A stretch of DNA of 64,000 bases from assembly GCF_001605725.1 (NCBI RefSeq), contig NZ_CP011530.1, positions 1,240,001-1,304,000 on the forward strand, given 5' to 3'. Origin of the DNA: Mycobacteroides immunogenum (lineage in GTDB: Bacteria > Actinomycetota > Actinomycetes > Mycobacteriales > Mycobacteriaceae). Numbering within the stretch: position 1 is the first letter of the stretch; each line of letters begins with the position of its first letter. Under the pieces are notes generated by a model. The model was not told where the DNA came from and made no database searches. It saw only the letters and a list, made by a program, of their open reading frames with translations. The position numbers were made by a program, and so were the translations under genes. Positions 55,524-64,000 of this stretch are shown here, piece by piece.

Positions 55524-57029
55524 TCAGTCCATGGTCGGGATCACAAAGGAGGCGCCCTCCTTGATGCCAGACGGCCAGCGCTGGGTCACCGTCTTGGTCT
55601 TGGTGTAGAACCGGATGGAGTCGGGTCCGTGCTGGTTGAGGTCGCCGAATCCGGACGCCTTCCAACCGCCAAAGGTGTGGTACGCCACCGGAACCGGGAT
55701 GGGAACGTTCACGCCCACCATTCCGGTGTTGACCTTGGCGCAGAAGTCGCGCGCGGTGTCGCCGTCACGGGTGAAGATCGCGACACCGTTTCCGAACTCG
55801 TGCTCGGACGGCAGCCGCACCGCCTCCTCGTAGTCCTTGGCGCGCACCACCGACACCACCGGCCCGAAGATCTCTTCCTTGTAGATGCGCATGTCGGGTG
55901 TTACATGATCGAAAAGCGAAGCGCCGATGAAGAATCCGTCTTCGTGCCCGTCGACCGTGAGGTCGCGACCATCGAGGACCAGCTCGGCCCCCTCGGCGAT
56001 GCCGATATCGATGTAGTCACGCACCCGCTTCAGCGCGTCGGCGCCCACCAACGGGCCGAAGTCGGAGCCGGCGTCCAGCGATGGCCCGACCACCAGCTCG
56101 CGGGCACGCTTGGTCAATCCGTCGACGAGCCGTTCGGCGGTGGCCTCGCCGACGGGTACCGCAACAGAGATGGCCATACAGCGCTCGCCGGCCGAGCCGT
56201 AGCCCGCGCCGATCAGCGCATCGATGGCCTGGTCGATATCGGCGTCCGGCATGATGATCATGTGGTTCTTGGCGCCGCCAAAACATTGGGCGCGCTTGCC
56301 GTTGGCGGTGGCGGTCTCGTAGATGTACTGCGCGATCGGGGTGGAGCCGACGAATCCGACCGCGGCGATGCGCGGATCGTTCAGTAACGCGTCCACGGCA
56401 GTCTTGTCCCCGTTGACGACGTTGAAGACGCCCGGCGGCAGACCCGCCTCGAGGAACAGCTCGGCCAGGCGCAGCGGCACCGACGGGTCACGCTCGGAGG
56501 GCTTGAGGACGAACGCGTTTCCGCACGCGAGCGCGGGGCCGGCCTTCCAGAGCGGAATCATGGCGGGGAAATTGAACGGGGTGATGCCCGCGACCACGCC
56601 CAGCGGCTGGCGGATGGAGTACACGTCGATGCCGGTACCGGCGCCGCTGGTGTACTCGCCCTTGATGAGGTGGGGGATGCCGGTGGCGAATTCACAGACC
56701 TCGAGCCCGCGTTCGATATCGCCCTTGGCGTCGGCGAGGGTCTTGCCGTGCTCCTGCGACAGCATCGCGGCCAGGCTGTCGATCTCGGCGCGCACCAGAT
56801 CGACGAACTTGGCGAGCACGCGGGCGCGCTGTTGAGGGTTGCGGGCCGCCCAGCCGGGCTGCGCCTCGGCGGCGTTCGCGATGGCCGCCTCGACCTCGGA
56901 AACATCGGCCAGCGGTACCTGTCGCACCGGCTTGCCCTGCGTCGGGTCGTACACGTCGGCAAAGCGGCCCGAGGTGCCGGGAACATGCTTGCCGCCGACG
57001 AAATGCGTCAATGTGGGTAGTGAACTCAT
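55524..57029 (-). CDS. mmsA: Methylmalonate-semialdehyde dehydrogenase (CoA-acylating)
   Basis: 501 residues from ATG 57029 (AAGGGG upstream). Converts methylmalonate semialdehyde plus CoA to propionyl-CoA. ALDH motifs: ITPFNFPAMIPLWKAGPALACGNAFVLKPSERDPS, FVGSTPIAQYIYETA and GSAGERCMAISVAV (catalytic Cys). First gene of the valine/isobutyrate operon running leftward to echA8. Two operator-like repeats lie 55-96 bp upstream. Confidence 0.94.
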   Translation of the reverse strand: MSSLPTLTHFVGGKHVPGTSGRFADVYDPTQGKPVRQVPLADVSEVEAAIANAAEAQPGWAARNPQQRARVLAKFVDLVRAEIDSLAAMLSQEHGKTLADAKGDIERGLEVCEFATGIPHLIKGEYTSGAGTGIDVYSIRQPLGVVAGITPFNFPAMIPLWKAGPALACGNAFVLKPSERDPSVPLRLAELFLEAGLPPGVFNVVNGDKTAVDALLNDPRIAAVGFVGSTPIAQYIYETATANGKRAQCFGGAKNHMIIMPDADIDQAIDALIGAGYGSAGERCMAISVAVPVGEATAERLVDGLTKRARELVVGPSLDAGSDFGPLVGADALKRVRDYIDIGIAEGAELVLDGRDLTVDGHEDGFFIGASLFDHVTPDMRIYKEEIFGPVVSVVRAKDYEEAVRLPSEHEFGNGVAIFTRDGDTARDFCAKVNTGMVGVNVPIPVPVAYHTFGGWKASGFGDLNQHGPDSIRFYTKTKTVTQRWPSGIKEGASFVIPTMD

Positions 57030-57083
57030 GGTGTAGCCCCTTGGGAAGCGGTGGGAGATCAGGGAGGTCGGTACTCCCGAATC

Positions 57084-57125
57084 TAGTTGGACATCCATGT
57101 AATGTCTAGTAGGACTTCCAGGTAA
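57084..57125. promoter_or_regulatory. Tandem 19-bp operator-like repeats before mmsA
   Basis: tagttggacatccatgtaa (57084-57102) and tagtaggacttccaggtaa (57107-57125) match at 15 of 19 positions and are spaced 23 bp start to start (about two helix turns). Each has a GGA-N2-TCC dyad. They lie in the 314-bp divergent region between mmsA and the Bax-inhibitor-like gene and could serve the MarR protein or another regulator. Nothing else is evident in the rest of that region. Confidence 0.55.
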
Positions 57126-57343
57126 AAATCCTAGTGTTCACAGGGATCTCACAGGGATTTGCCACAACGGCAGGATGCGAGCGGTAGTGTGAGCCCACGA
57201 CGTGGCCGGACAGCTCGGGGACCATTCGCGCAAGCCTGGAACTCTTGCACTTGCCTGCTCGTTAAACGTCCAGTTGACTTGTTTGACGTCATCCGCGGAG
57301 GCCGCATATCGCGGCGCCGCACTTCCAGGAGAGGACCACGACG

Positions 57344-58189
57344 GTGCGAACCACCAGCAATCCCATTCTTCGGACGCTGCCCGGAAAAGAGGGTGGCGGC
57401 TATGCGCAGTTCGGGGCGGGTGCGGCAGGCGCTGGAGCCATGGCGGCCCAGCAGATGCGCCAGGACCCCTACACCGCGTACCCGGAGGCGCAGTCCGGCG
57501 TATCCCGGCCGCTGACCATCGATGATGTGGTGACCAAGACCGGCATCACCCTCGGTGTCATCGTTGCCGTCGCCATCGCCTCCTTCTTCCTCGTCAGCAC
57601 CAACGTCGGATTGGCCATGCCATTTCTGGCGGTCGGCGGTATCGGCGGCTTGATCATGGTCATGATCGCGAGCTTCGGGCGTAAGCAGGACAACCCGGCG
57701 ATCGTGCTGAGCTACGCGGCATTCGAAGGTCTGTTCGTCGGCGCCATCTCATTCGCCATCGCCGTCCCGGTAGCCGGGGCCAACGCCGGCGCCCTGATCG
57801 GCCAGGCGGTGCTCGGCACCGTCGGTGTCTTCATCGGCATGCTGTTCGTCTATCGCTCGGGCGCCATCCGCGTCACCCCCAAGTTCCAGCGGATGCTGCT
57901 GGCCGGCCTGGTCGGCGTGCTGGTGCTGGCGCTCGGCAACCTGGTGCTCGGATTGTTCGGTATCGACATGGGCCTGCGTAGCGGTGGTCCGATCGCCATC
58001 ATCTTCTCGCTCGTCTGCATCGGTCTGGCCGCGTTCAGCTTCCTGATCGACTTCGACGCCGCCGACCAGATGGTGCGCGCCGGGGCCCCCGAGAAGGCCG
58101 CCTGGGGCATCGCCCTCGGCCTGGCTGTCACCCTGGTCTGGCTCTACGTCGAGATCCTGCGACTGCTGAGCTACTTCCAGAACGACTAG
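57344..58189 (+). CDS. Bax inhibitor-1/YccA-like membrane protein
   Basis: 281 residues from GTG 57344 (AGGAGAGGA upstream). A cytoplasmic Gly/Ala-rich start is followed by seven membrane segments; the conserved end FDAADQMVRAGAPEKAAWGIALGLAVTLVWLYVEILRLLSYF is the Bax1-I family C-terminus. Related to M. tuberculosis Rv1072. Role in bacteria is unsettled (ion leak, membrane stress). Confidence 0.88.
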   Translation: MRTTSNPILRTLPGKEGGGYAQFGAGAAGAGAMAAQQMRQDPYTAYPEAQSGVSRPLTIDDVVTKTGITLGVIVAVAIASFFLVSTNVGLAMPFLAVGGIGGLIMVMIASFGRKQDNPAIVLSYAAFEGLFVGAISFAIAVPVAGANAGALIGQAVLGTVGVFIGMLFVYRSGAIRVTPKFQRMLLAGLVGVLVLALGNLVLGLFGIDMGLRSGGPIAIIFSLVCIGLAAFSFLIDFDAADQMVRAGAPEKAAWGIALGLAVTLVWLYVEILRLLSYFQND

Positions 58190-58201
58190 CGCGAGACAAC
58201 G

Positions 58202-58235
58202 AAAAGGGGCGCCCCCGGGAGGGGCGCCCCTTTTT
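58202..58235. terminator. Bidirectional terminator
   Basis: aaaaggggcgcccc (58202-58215) / ggggcgcccctttt (58221-58234), a perfect 14-bp stem with a 5-nt loop and T/A tracts on both sides. It separates the convergent Bax-inhibitor-like and purT genes. Confidence 0.92.
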
Positions 58236-58246
58236 CATGCGTGTGT

Positions 58247-59446
58247 TCAGCCGGAAACGCGGACCCGGCCCGCGGCCTCGGCGGCGTTACGCCGGGCCGT
58301 GTCCACATCCTCGTCGCGGGCCAACGCCACACCCATGCGACGGGTGACAAAACTTTCCGGCTTGCCGAATAGCCGCAGATCGGTCCGCGGGACACGCAGT
58401 GCGTCATCAATCCCGTCGAACACCACACCCTGCGCCTCCACCCCGCCGTAGATGACGGCGCTGGCCCCGGGAGACCTCAGCGTGGTGTCCACGGGCAGTC
58501 CGAGGATGGCGCGGGCGTGCAGCTCGAATTCGTTCTGCCACTGTGTGGCCATGGTGACCATGCCCGTGTCATGGGGGCGCGGGCTCACCTCACTGAAGTA
58601 CACCTGATCGCCCTTGACGAACAGCTCCACACCGAAAATCCCCTGTCCGCCCAGGTTTTCGGTGACGGAACGCGCGATGTGCTGCGCGCTGCGCAGGGCG
58701 GCCTCCGACATCGGGTGCGGCTGCCAGCTTTCGACGTAGTCGCCGTTGGCCTGCCGGTGTCCGATCGGCGCGCAGAAGCTTGTCTCGATCTCGCCGTCGG
58801 CGCCCACGGCCCGGACGGTCAAAAGCGTGATCTCGTAGTCGAAGTCGACAAACCCCTCGACGATCACGCGGTTGTTGGTCACCCGGCTGCCCGCCATCGC
58901 GTAGTCCCAGGCTTTCGCGACATCGGCCGGTCCATCGAGCTTGCTCTGGCCCTTACCGGAGCTGCTCATCAGCGGCTTCACCACACACGGGTAGCCGATG
59001 CCGTCATCGATCGCGGCCTGCAGTTCGTCCAGTGAGTCGCAGAATCGGTAAGGGCTGGTGGGCAATTCGAGCGTCTCGGCCGCGAGCCTGCGAATGCCCT
59101 CGCGATCCATGGTGAGTCGCGCCGCACGGGCCGTCGGGATCACCCGCACCGAGCCCTCGGTTTCCAGGGCCTCCAGGGTGGCGGTGGCGATCGCCTCGAT
59201 CTCGGGGACCACCAGGTCGGGCTTTTCGGCCTCGATCAGGGCGCGCAGCTGCTCGGGGTCGGTCATCGAGATGACGCGCGCGTGGTGGGCTACCTGGTGC
59301 CCGGGAGCGTTCTCGTAGCGGTCGACGGCAATGGTCTCGACACCCAGACGTTGTAGGGCGATCAGGACTTCGCGGCCGAGCTCACCAGAACCGAGCAGCA
59401 TGACGCGGGTGGCGCGCGGTGACAGGGGCGTTCCGATAGTGGTCAT
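58247..59446 (-). CDS. purT: Formate-dependent phosphoribosylglycinamide formyltransferase
   Basis: 399 residues. ATP-grasp enzyme making formyl-GAR from GAR, formate and ATP in purine synthesis, independent of folate. N-terminus [25 protein letters not shown]-grasp [35 protein letters not shown] motif (here [14 protein letters not shown]). The gene is intact, but its first 32 codons and upstream region are duplicated head-to-head directly upstream (59350-59615), so its promoter arrangement is altered. Confidence 0.94.
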   Translation of the reverse strand: MTTIGTPLSPRATRVMLLGSGELGREVLIALQRLGVETIAVDRYENAPGHQVAHHARVISMTDPEQLRALIEAEKPDLVVPEIEAIATATLEALETEGSVRVIPTARAARLTMDREGIRRLAAETLELPTSPYRFCDSLDELQAAIDDGIGYPCVVKPLMSSSGKGQSKLDGPADVAKAWDYAMAGSRVTNNRVIVEGFVDFDYEITLLTVRAVGADGEIETSFCAPIGHRQANGDYVESWQPHPMSEAALRSAQHIARSVTENLGGQGIFGVELFVKGDQVYFSEVSPRPHDTGMVTMATQWQNEFELHARAILGLPVDTTLRSPGASAVIYGGVEAQGVVFDGIDDALRVPRTDLRLFGKPESFVTRRMGVALARDEDVDTARRNAAEAAGRVRVSG

Positions 59447-59615
59447 CGCGACGGAATTCTAGTGAGCGGGCGCCTGCCGCATGGCTGGCAGGCGCCCGCT
59501 CACTAGAATTCCGTCGCGATGACCACTATCGGAACGCCCCTGTCACCGCGCGCCACCCGCGTCATGCTGCTCGGTTCTGGTGAGCTCGGCCGCGAAGTCC
59601 TGATCGCCCTGCAAC
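59350..59615. repeat. 129-bp inverted duplication of the purT 5' end
   Basis: 59350-59478 and 59487-59615 are reverse complements with a single mismatch (59611), separated by 8 bp. The left arm is the native purT start. The repeat spans the first 32 codons plus about 32 bp of 5' DNA. Confidence 0.95.
59519..59615 (+). pseudogene. Truncated inverted copy of the purT start
   Basis: Encodes [20 protein letters not shown]... identical to the PurT N-terminus for 32 residues, then leaves homology and runs antisense through fadA3. The long open frame to 60589 is therefore not a gene. Confidence 0.9.
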
Positions 59616-59644
59616 ACGGCGTGTCGACGAGAGAGAGGGGAGAG

Positions 59645-60862
59645 CTATGCGAGCCGCTCGATGACCATCGCCATACCCTGGCCGCCACCGACACACATGG
59701 TCTCGACGCCGAAGGTCTTGTCATAGGTGGTGAGGTTGTTCAGCAGCGTGGCGGTGATGCGGGCACCGGTCATACCGAACGGGTGGCCCAGCGCGATCGC
59801 ACCGCCGGAGACGTTCAGCTTGTCCTCGTCGATGCCCAGCTCGCGCGCCGAGCCCAGCACCTGCACCGCGAACGCCTCGTTGATCTCGAACAGGTCGATA
59901 TCGCCAATCGTCTTGCCCGCGTTGGCCAGTGCGCGCTTGACGGCCTCGATCGGGCCCAGGCCCATGATCTCGGGGGACAGGCCGGACACACCGGTGGAGA
60001 CGATGCGCGCCAGCGGGGTCAGACCCAGCTCCTTGGCGCGCACATCGCTCATCACAACCAGCGCGGCCGCGCCGTCGTTGAGCGGGCACGCGTTACCGGC
60101 GGTGATGGTGCCGTTGGGGCGGAACACCGGCTTCAGCTGGCTGATGGCCTCGTAGGTGGTACCGGCGCGCGGGCCGTCGTCCTTGGACACGACGGTGCCG
60201 TCGGCCAGGGTCACCGGGGTGATCTCACGCTCGAAAAAGCCGTCGGCAATGGCCTTTTCGGCCCGGTTCTGGCTGCGCACGCCCCAGTGGTCCTGGTCCT
60301 CGCGGCTGATGCCGGTGTGCAGGGCCACATTCTCGGCGGTCTGGCCCATCGCGATGTACACGTCGGGGGTCAGACCATCGTTGCGCGGGTCATGCCACTC
60401 GGTGGCACCCTGTGCGGCGGTCGCGGTGCGGGCCTCGGCGTCGGCGTACAGCGGGTTGTGGCTGTCGGGCCAGCCGTCAGAGGTGCCCTTGGGGAAACGC
60501 GAAACCGTCTCCACGCCAGCGGAAATGAAGGCGTGACCCTCGCCGGCCTTGATGGCGTGGAACGCCATACGGGTGGTCTGCAACGATGACGAGCAGTAGC
60601 GGTTGACGGTGGTACCGGGCATGAAGTCGTAGCCCAGCTGCACCGCGACCGCGCGACCGATGTTGAAACCGGCCTCGCCGCCGGGCTGCCCACAGCCCAG
60701 GATCAGGTCGTCGATGTCCTTGGGGTCAAGCGCGGGCACCTTGTCGAGCGCGGCGCGCACCATCTGCGCGGCCAGGTCATCCGGCCGCATGCTCACCAGC
60801 GAGCCCTTGCCGGCGCGCCCGATCGGGGAGCGGGCAAGGGAAACGATCACGGCTTCGGGCAT
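59645..60862 (-). CDS. fadA3: Acetyl-CoA acetyltransferase (thiolase)
   Basis: 405 residues from ATG 60862, identical in length to M. tuberculosis FadA3 (Rv1074c). Active-site Cys in [15 protein letters not shown], the [13 protein letters not shown] motif (His-equivalent region), [16 protein letters not shown] and the [13 protein letters not shown] end with the second Cys. Thiolytic cleavage of 3-ketoacyl-CoA, last step of beta-oxidation. A 231-bp longer frame upstream is rejected. Confidence 0.94.
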   Translation of the reverse strand: MPEAVIVSLARSPIGRAGKGSLVSMRPDDLAAQMVRAALDKVPALDPKDIDDLILGCGQPGGEAGFNIGRAVAVQLGYDFMPGTTVNRYCSSSLQTTRMAFHAIKAGEGHAFISAGVETVSRFPKGTSDGWPDSHNPLYADAEARTATAAQGATEWHDPRNDGLTPDVYIAMGQTAENVALHTGISREDQDHWGVRSQNRAEKAIADGFFEREITPVTLADGTVVSKDDGPRAGTTYEAISQLKPVFRPNGTITAGNACPLNDGAAALVVMSDVRAKELGLTPLARIVSTGVSGLSPEIMGLGPIEAVKRALANAGKTIGDIDLFEINEAFAVQVLGSARELGIDEDKLNVSGGAIALGHPFGMTGARITATLLNNLTTYDKTFGVETMCVGGGQGMAMVIERLA

Positions 60863-60912
60863 GAAAACTCCTGAATATAGGGGATTTAGTACTGGTTCTA
60901 CTCCCCAGGAAT

Positions 60913-61920
60913 CTAATGCAGCGACGCAACGGGCAGACTGTCGGCCCGGTCTGCGGGCTCGGTCACGCCCGCGGTGATCTCCGCGACGTTGCGCCGCCAG
61001 ATCCGGCTCAGGACCCGCAGCCGGGCACTCATGGTCTGCGACTCCGCCGCCGCGGACACCCACGGCAAATCTGGGATGGGCCCGCCCGTCCACTCCCCGA
61101 GAGCATTCGCCACCGCCGGCAGCAGCAGCCGCGCTGCCAGCGCGTATCCCGCGGCCGAGGGATGGTAATGGTCGTCGGCGAACATCTCCTCGGGCGCCTG
61201 GAGGAACTCGGGGGACAGCAGGTCGGCAAGCGGCACCGGCACGCCGCCGGTCGCCCGCACCGCCGCGGCCTGGAAATGTGCCAGACGCAGCCCGCGCGAG
61301 CGCACCACCGCACGCAGCGGCTGCGGTATGGCAGTGATCACCCCGAAATCGGGACAGGTACCCACCACCACGACCGATCCCGCCGCGCGCAGCCGTCGCA
61401 CCGCGTCGCCGAGGCGCTGCGCCGAGGCCCGTACCGCATTGAGCGAGGTCACGTCGTTCGCGCCGATCATCATGACCGCGGCATCCGGGGGCGGTCCGAT
61501 GATCGACATGGCGTCGATCTGTGCGGCCAGCCCCTTCGACGTCGCTCCCGATATCGCTTTGGTGGACAAGCGGACTCGCTTGCCTGATTCTTCGGCCAAG
61601 CCGCGTGCCAGCAGCACACCGGGCACTTCGTCGGGAATGTGGCAGCCGTACCCGGTAGCCGTGGAGTCGCCGAAGATCGCCAGATGCAGGTCGTACTGCA
61701 CGCCGCGGGTGTATTTGGTGACGGGGCCGCCGCCACGCTCATAGACGCCGTCGGCAACCGGGGGAGCGTCATGAGTCTTCGGAATTACCCGGCGAACCTG
61801 TCTGGCCTGCGCATTCAGGAAGCTGTACGCGCCCCAGAGTCCGGTACCCATCGCCGCGCCCGCGGCCCCGGTGCTCAGGGCCGCCCAGATCGTCCGTCTC
61901 CGCGTGGCGAGGATGCTCAC
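60913..61920 (-). CDS. SGNH/GDSL-type esterase
   Basis: 335 residues from GTG 61920 (GTG 61947 adds nine). N-terminal hydrophobic helix (TIWAALSTGAAGAAMGTGLWGAYSFL) suggests export or membrane anchoring. SGNH blocks: IFGDSTATGYG (Ser), GATSKG (Gly), MMIGANDVTSL (Asn) and DDHYHPSAAGY (Asp/His). Corresponds to Rv1075c, reported as an esterase. Substrate likely a short-chain ester. Confidence 0.88.
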   Translation of the reverse strand: MSILATRRRTIWAALSTGAAGAAMGTGLWGAYSFLNAQARQVRRVIPKTHDAPPVADGVYERGGGPVTKYTRGVQYDLHLAIFGDSTATGYGCHIPDEVPGVLLARGLAEESGKRVRLSTKAISGATSKGLAAQIDAMSIIGPPPDAAVMMIGANDVTSLNAVRASAQRLGDAVRRLRAAGSVVVVGTCPDFGVITAIPQPLRAVVRSRGLRLAHFQAAAVRATGGVPVPLADLLSPEFLQAPEEMFADDHYHPSAAGYALAARLLLPAVANALGEWTGGPIPDLPWVSAAAESQTMSARLRVLSRIWRRNVAEITAGVTEPADRADSLPVASLH

Positions 61921-62046
61921 GGTGGCTATTTTCAACGACCACGACACCCCGCGCCAGTCCTCTGACCAGCATCACGGGAAATGAGGCGTGGACGATGCGG
62001 TATCGAAAGCGGTTTGTTGCTTGTTGATAGGTATAGTCCATCGGAC

Positions 62047-62063
62047 GCTAGCTGGCAGCTAGC
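62047..62063. promoter_or_regulatory. Palindromic operator candidate before lipU
   Basis: GCTAGCTG-g-CAGCTAGC, perfect 8-bp arms around one base, placed 10 bp after a TATAGT -10 box (62032-62037) and 47 bp before the lipU start, i.e. over the likely start of transcription. Wider GACGCT (62044-62049) and AGCGTC (62070-62075) also form a dyad. Confidence 0.55.
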
Positions 62064-62109
62064 AGTCTGAGCGTCACAGGACACTGGCTAGGCAAAGGAG
62101 CCTGAACAG

Positions 62110-63186
62110 ATGACCGCACCGAAGCGCGCCGTGCAGTACGGGGCCCCGGGTTCTTCCCCTGGCACCGTGAATACGCTGGTCCGTGGCTTACCGCTGAGTG
62201 ACGGCGCCGCCGTCGAAGTGATCGAGGACGCCGCCAGCCTGGCCGGACGGCTCCTTGGACTCGGCGTCCGGATGACGGTGCGCACGGTCCTGCAGCTCGG
62301 CAGTCATGCCCCCACGCTTCCGTACCCCTTCGGATTGATCGAAGAGCTCGGCCGCGTCCTGGTACCGCCGCGCGGCACGGTCAAGGCGACAGTCACCCTG
62401 CCGAACACCAACGCGCGGCTGATCCGCGCCAAGGGCGTCGGGCCGGCAGACGGCATAGGGCGCGTGGTGTTGTACCTGCATGGCGGAGCCTTCCTCGTCG
62501 GTGGCCCAAACACGCACAGCGCCATGGTGTCCACCATCTCTGAGTATGCCGATGCGCCCTGTCTGGTGGTCAACTACCGGATGCCGCCCAAGGCCTCGCT
62601 GGATCAGGCTGTCGACGACTGCCTCGACGGGTACCGCTGGCTGCGTGCGCAGGGATACGCGGCCGATCAGATTGTGTTGGCTGGCGATTCGGCAGGAGGC
62701 TTCCTGTCGGTAGCGGTGGCCGAACGTCTCCTCGCCGAGGACGGTGAGGCTCCGGCCGCACTCGCGCTCATCTCACCGCTGATCGAGCTGGACCCCGCGC
62801 CCAAGGTCGCACATCCCAACGCCAAGACCGATGTCATGTTGCCGCCCAACTGTTTCGCGGCACTCGAGCAGATTCTCACCAAGGCGGGCGGTGGCATACC
62901 GCCGCGCGAGATCATCGACAAGGTCGACAGCCGGATGCCGCAGACGCTGGTGCACTGCTCCGGGTCCGAGGTGCTGCTGTATGACGCGCGCCTGCTGGGA
63001 CAGCGCCTGGCCGAGCAGGGTGTGCCGGTGGAGATCAAGATCTGGCCCGGTCAGATGCATGTCTTCCAGGTGGCCACCAAGGTCGTGCCCGAGGCGAAGA
63101 GGTCGCTGGCGCAAATCGGGCAGTACATCCGCGACGCGGTGCCCGAGACTTCCGCGGCGGAGTTCCTCGCGCCGGCCGCGGTCTGA
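62110..63186 (+). CDS. lipU: HSL-family esterase/lipase LipU
   Basis: 358 residues, AAAGGAG before ATG 62110. Alpha/beta hydrolase of the hormone-sensitive lipase group: YLHGGAFLVGGPN (oxyanion HGG), AGDSAGGFLSVAV (nucleophile Ser), then Asp in the CSGSEVLLYDAR region and catalytic His in GQMHVFQV. About 60 residues longer at the N-terminus than annotated Rv1076. Divergent from the SGNH esterase and controlled by the palindrome upstream. Confidence 0.9.
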   Translation: MTAPKRAVQYGAPGSSPGTVNTLVRGLPLSDGAAVEVIEDAASLAGRLLGLGVRMTVRTVLQLGSHAPTLPYPFGLIEELGRVLVPPRGTVKATVTLPNTNARLIRAKGVGPADGIGRVVLYLHGGAFLVGGPNTHSAMVSTISEYADAPCLVVNYRMPPKASLDQAVDDCLDGYRWLRAQGYAADQIVLAGDSAGGFLSVAVAERLLAEDGEAPAALALISPLIELDPAPKVAHPNAKTDVMLPPNCFAALEQILTKAGGGIPPREIIDKVDSRMPQTLVHCSGSEVLLYDARLLGQRLAEQGVPVEIKIWPGQMHVFQVATKVVPEAKRSLAQIGQYIRDAVPETSAAEFLAPAAV

Positions 63187-63267
63187 TCGCCGCTTCCGGT
63201 CCGCGTCGGCTGCCGGTGTTGGAGCCTCTGCGCGCGGGGCACGCACCGGTCTAATAGCGTTAGCGGC

Positions 63268-64000
63268 ATGCGCATCGCCCAGCATGTCTCGGATCTGATC
63301 GGTAACACCCCCCTCGTCCGGCTCAACTCGGTGGTGCCCGAGGGATTCGCGACGGTGGCTGCCAAGATCGAGTACCTCAACCCCGGCGGCAGCTCCAAGG
63401 ACCGTATCGCCGTCAAGATGATCGAGGCCGCCGAGGAAGCGGGCCTGCTCAAGCCCGGCGGCACCATCGTCGAACCCACCTCGGGCAACACCGGTGTCGG
63501 TCTGGCGCTGGTCGCACAGCGCAAGGGCTACCGCTGCGTATTCGTGTGCCCCGACAAGGTCAGCGAGGACAAGCGGAATGTGTTGCGGGCCTACGGGGCC
63601 GAGGTCGTCGTGTGCCCCACGGCCGTTCCGCCGGAACATCCGGACAGCTATTACAACGTCTCGGACCGCCTGGTGCGCGAAATCGAGGGTGCTTGGAAGC
63701 CCGACCAGTACTCCAACCCGAACGGTCCCGCCAGCCACTACGAGACCACCGGCCCGGAAATCTGGGCCGACACGGACGGCACGATCACCCATTTCGTCGC
63801 GGGCGTGGGCACTGGCGGCACCATCACCGGCGCGGGCCGGTACCTCAAGGAGGTCTCTGCGGGCCGTGCGATAGGCGAGGTCAAGGTTGTCGGCGCCGAC
63901 CCCGAGGGGTCCGTCTACTCCGGCGGAACCGGCCGCCCCTACCTCGTTGAAGGTGTGGGTGAGGACTTCTGGCCCACCGCGTACGACCCCAGCGTGGTCG
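63268..64000 (+). CDS. cbs: Cystathionine beta-synthase, N-terminal part
   Basis: Open at the right edge; 244 residues visible from ATG 63268. PLP enzyme condensing serine and homocysteine. SDLIGNTPLVRLNSV, the PLP lysine in GGSSKDRIAVKM, EPTSGNTGVGLALVA and the phosphate-binding VGTGGTITG loop are all present. The C-terminal CBS (AdoMet-sensing) domains would lie beyond the window. Matches Rv1077 in place, directly after lipU. Confidence 0.94.
   Translation, partial: MRIAQHVSDLIGNTPLVRLNSVVPEGFATVAAKIEYLNPGGSSKDRIAVKMIEAAEEAGLLKPGGTIVEPTSGNTGVGLALVAQRKGYRCVFVCPDKVSEDKRNVLRAYGAEVVVCPTAVPPEHPDSYYNVSDRLVREIEGAWKPDQYSNPNGPASHYETTGPEIWADTDGTITHFVAGVGTGGTITGAGRYLKEVSAGRAIGEVKVVGADPEGSVYSGGTGRPYLVEGVGEDFWPTAYDPSVV

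Noticed and set aside
59519-60589. 356-codon plus-strand frame starting like PurT
   Set aside because: The first 32 codons are the inverted purT copy; the rest is antisense to fadA3.

Overview
The window is high-GC actinobacterial DNA. Gene content and order (lpqU-eno-ftsB-like-DUF501-ppx2 on the left; lpqV, echA8, mmsB, echA9, fadE9, mmsA, fadA3, lipU and cbs on the right) match the Mycobacterium tuberculosis Rv1022-Rv1026 and Rv1064-Rv1077 neighbourhoods. The 16S rRNA resembles the fast-growing abscessus/chelonae group (Mycobacteroides), but its variable regions do not let me name a species.

Layout. 1-9741: host genes for glycolysis, division and polyphosphate, a hydrolase plus TSUP permease pair, a three-gene XRE regulator / zinc peptidase / membrane protein cassette, and a fatty acyl-AMP ligase. 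10418-38562: an integrated phage-like element. 38593-45311: a relic-rich gap, tandem rRNA promoters, the 16S-23S-5S operon and its terminator. 45349-51683: small envelope and sulfur-metabolism genes, including a cysteine dioxygenase/rhodanese operon preceded by a Cys-Cys leader peptide. 51688-57029: a valine/isobutyrate catabolic operon. 57344-64000: a Bax-inhibitor-like protein, purT with a 129-bp inverted duplication of its 5' end, fadA3, an SGNH hydrolase, lipU and the start of cbs.

The centre of interest is the 28-kb element. It has integrase, repressor, Cro-like and excisionase-like genes. A complete non-contractile tail module follows: tail terminator, major tail protein, frameshifted chaperones, a short tape measure, and hub and adhesin proteins. 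After that come a mycobacterial lysis cassette (LysA, mycolyl-esterase LysB, holin) and a nuclease toxin with two likely immunity genes. I find no terminase, portal, protease or capsid gene. The tail genes instead start behind two matching promoter/palindrome units. The simplest reading is a lysogenic, tail-only (F-type tailocin-like) particle system carrying a polymorphic toxin next to attR. A phage satellite or a precisely deleted prophage are the alternatives.
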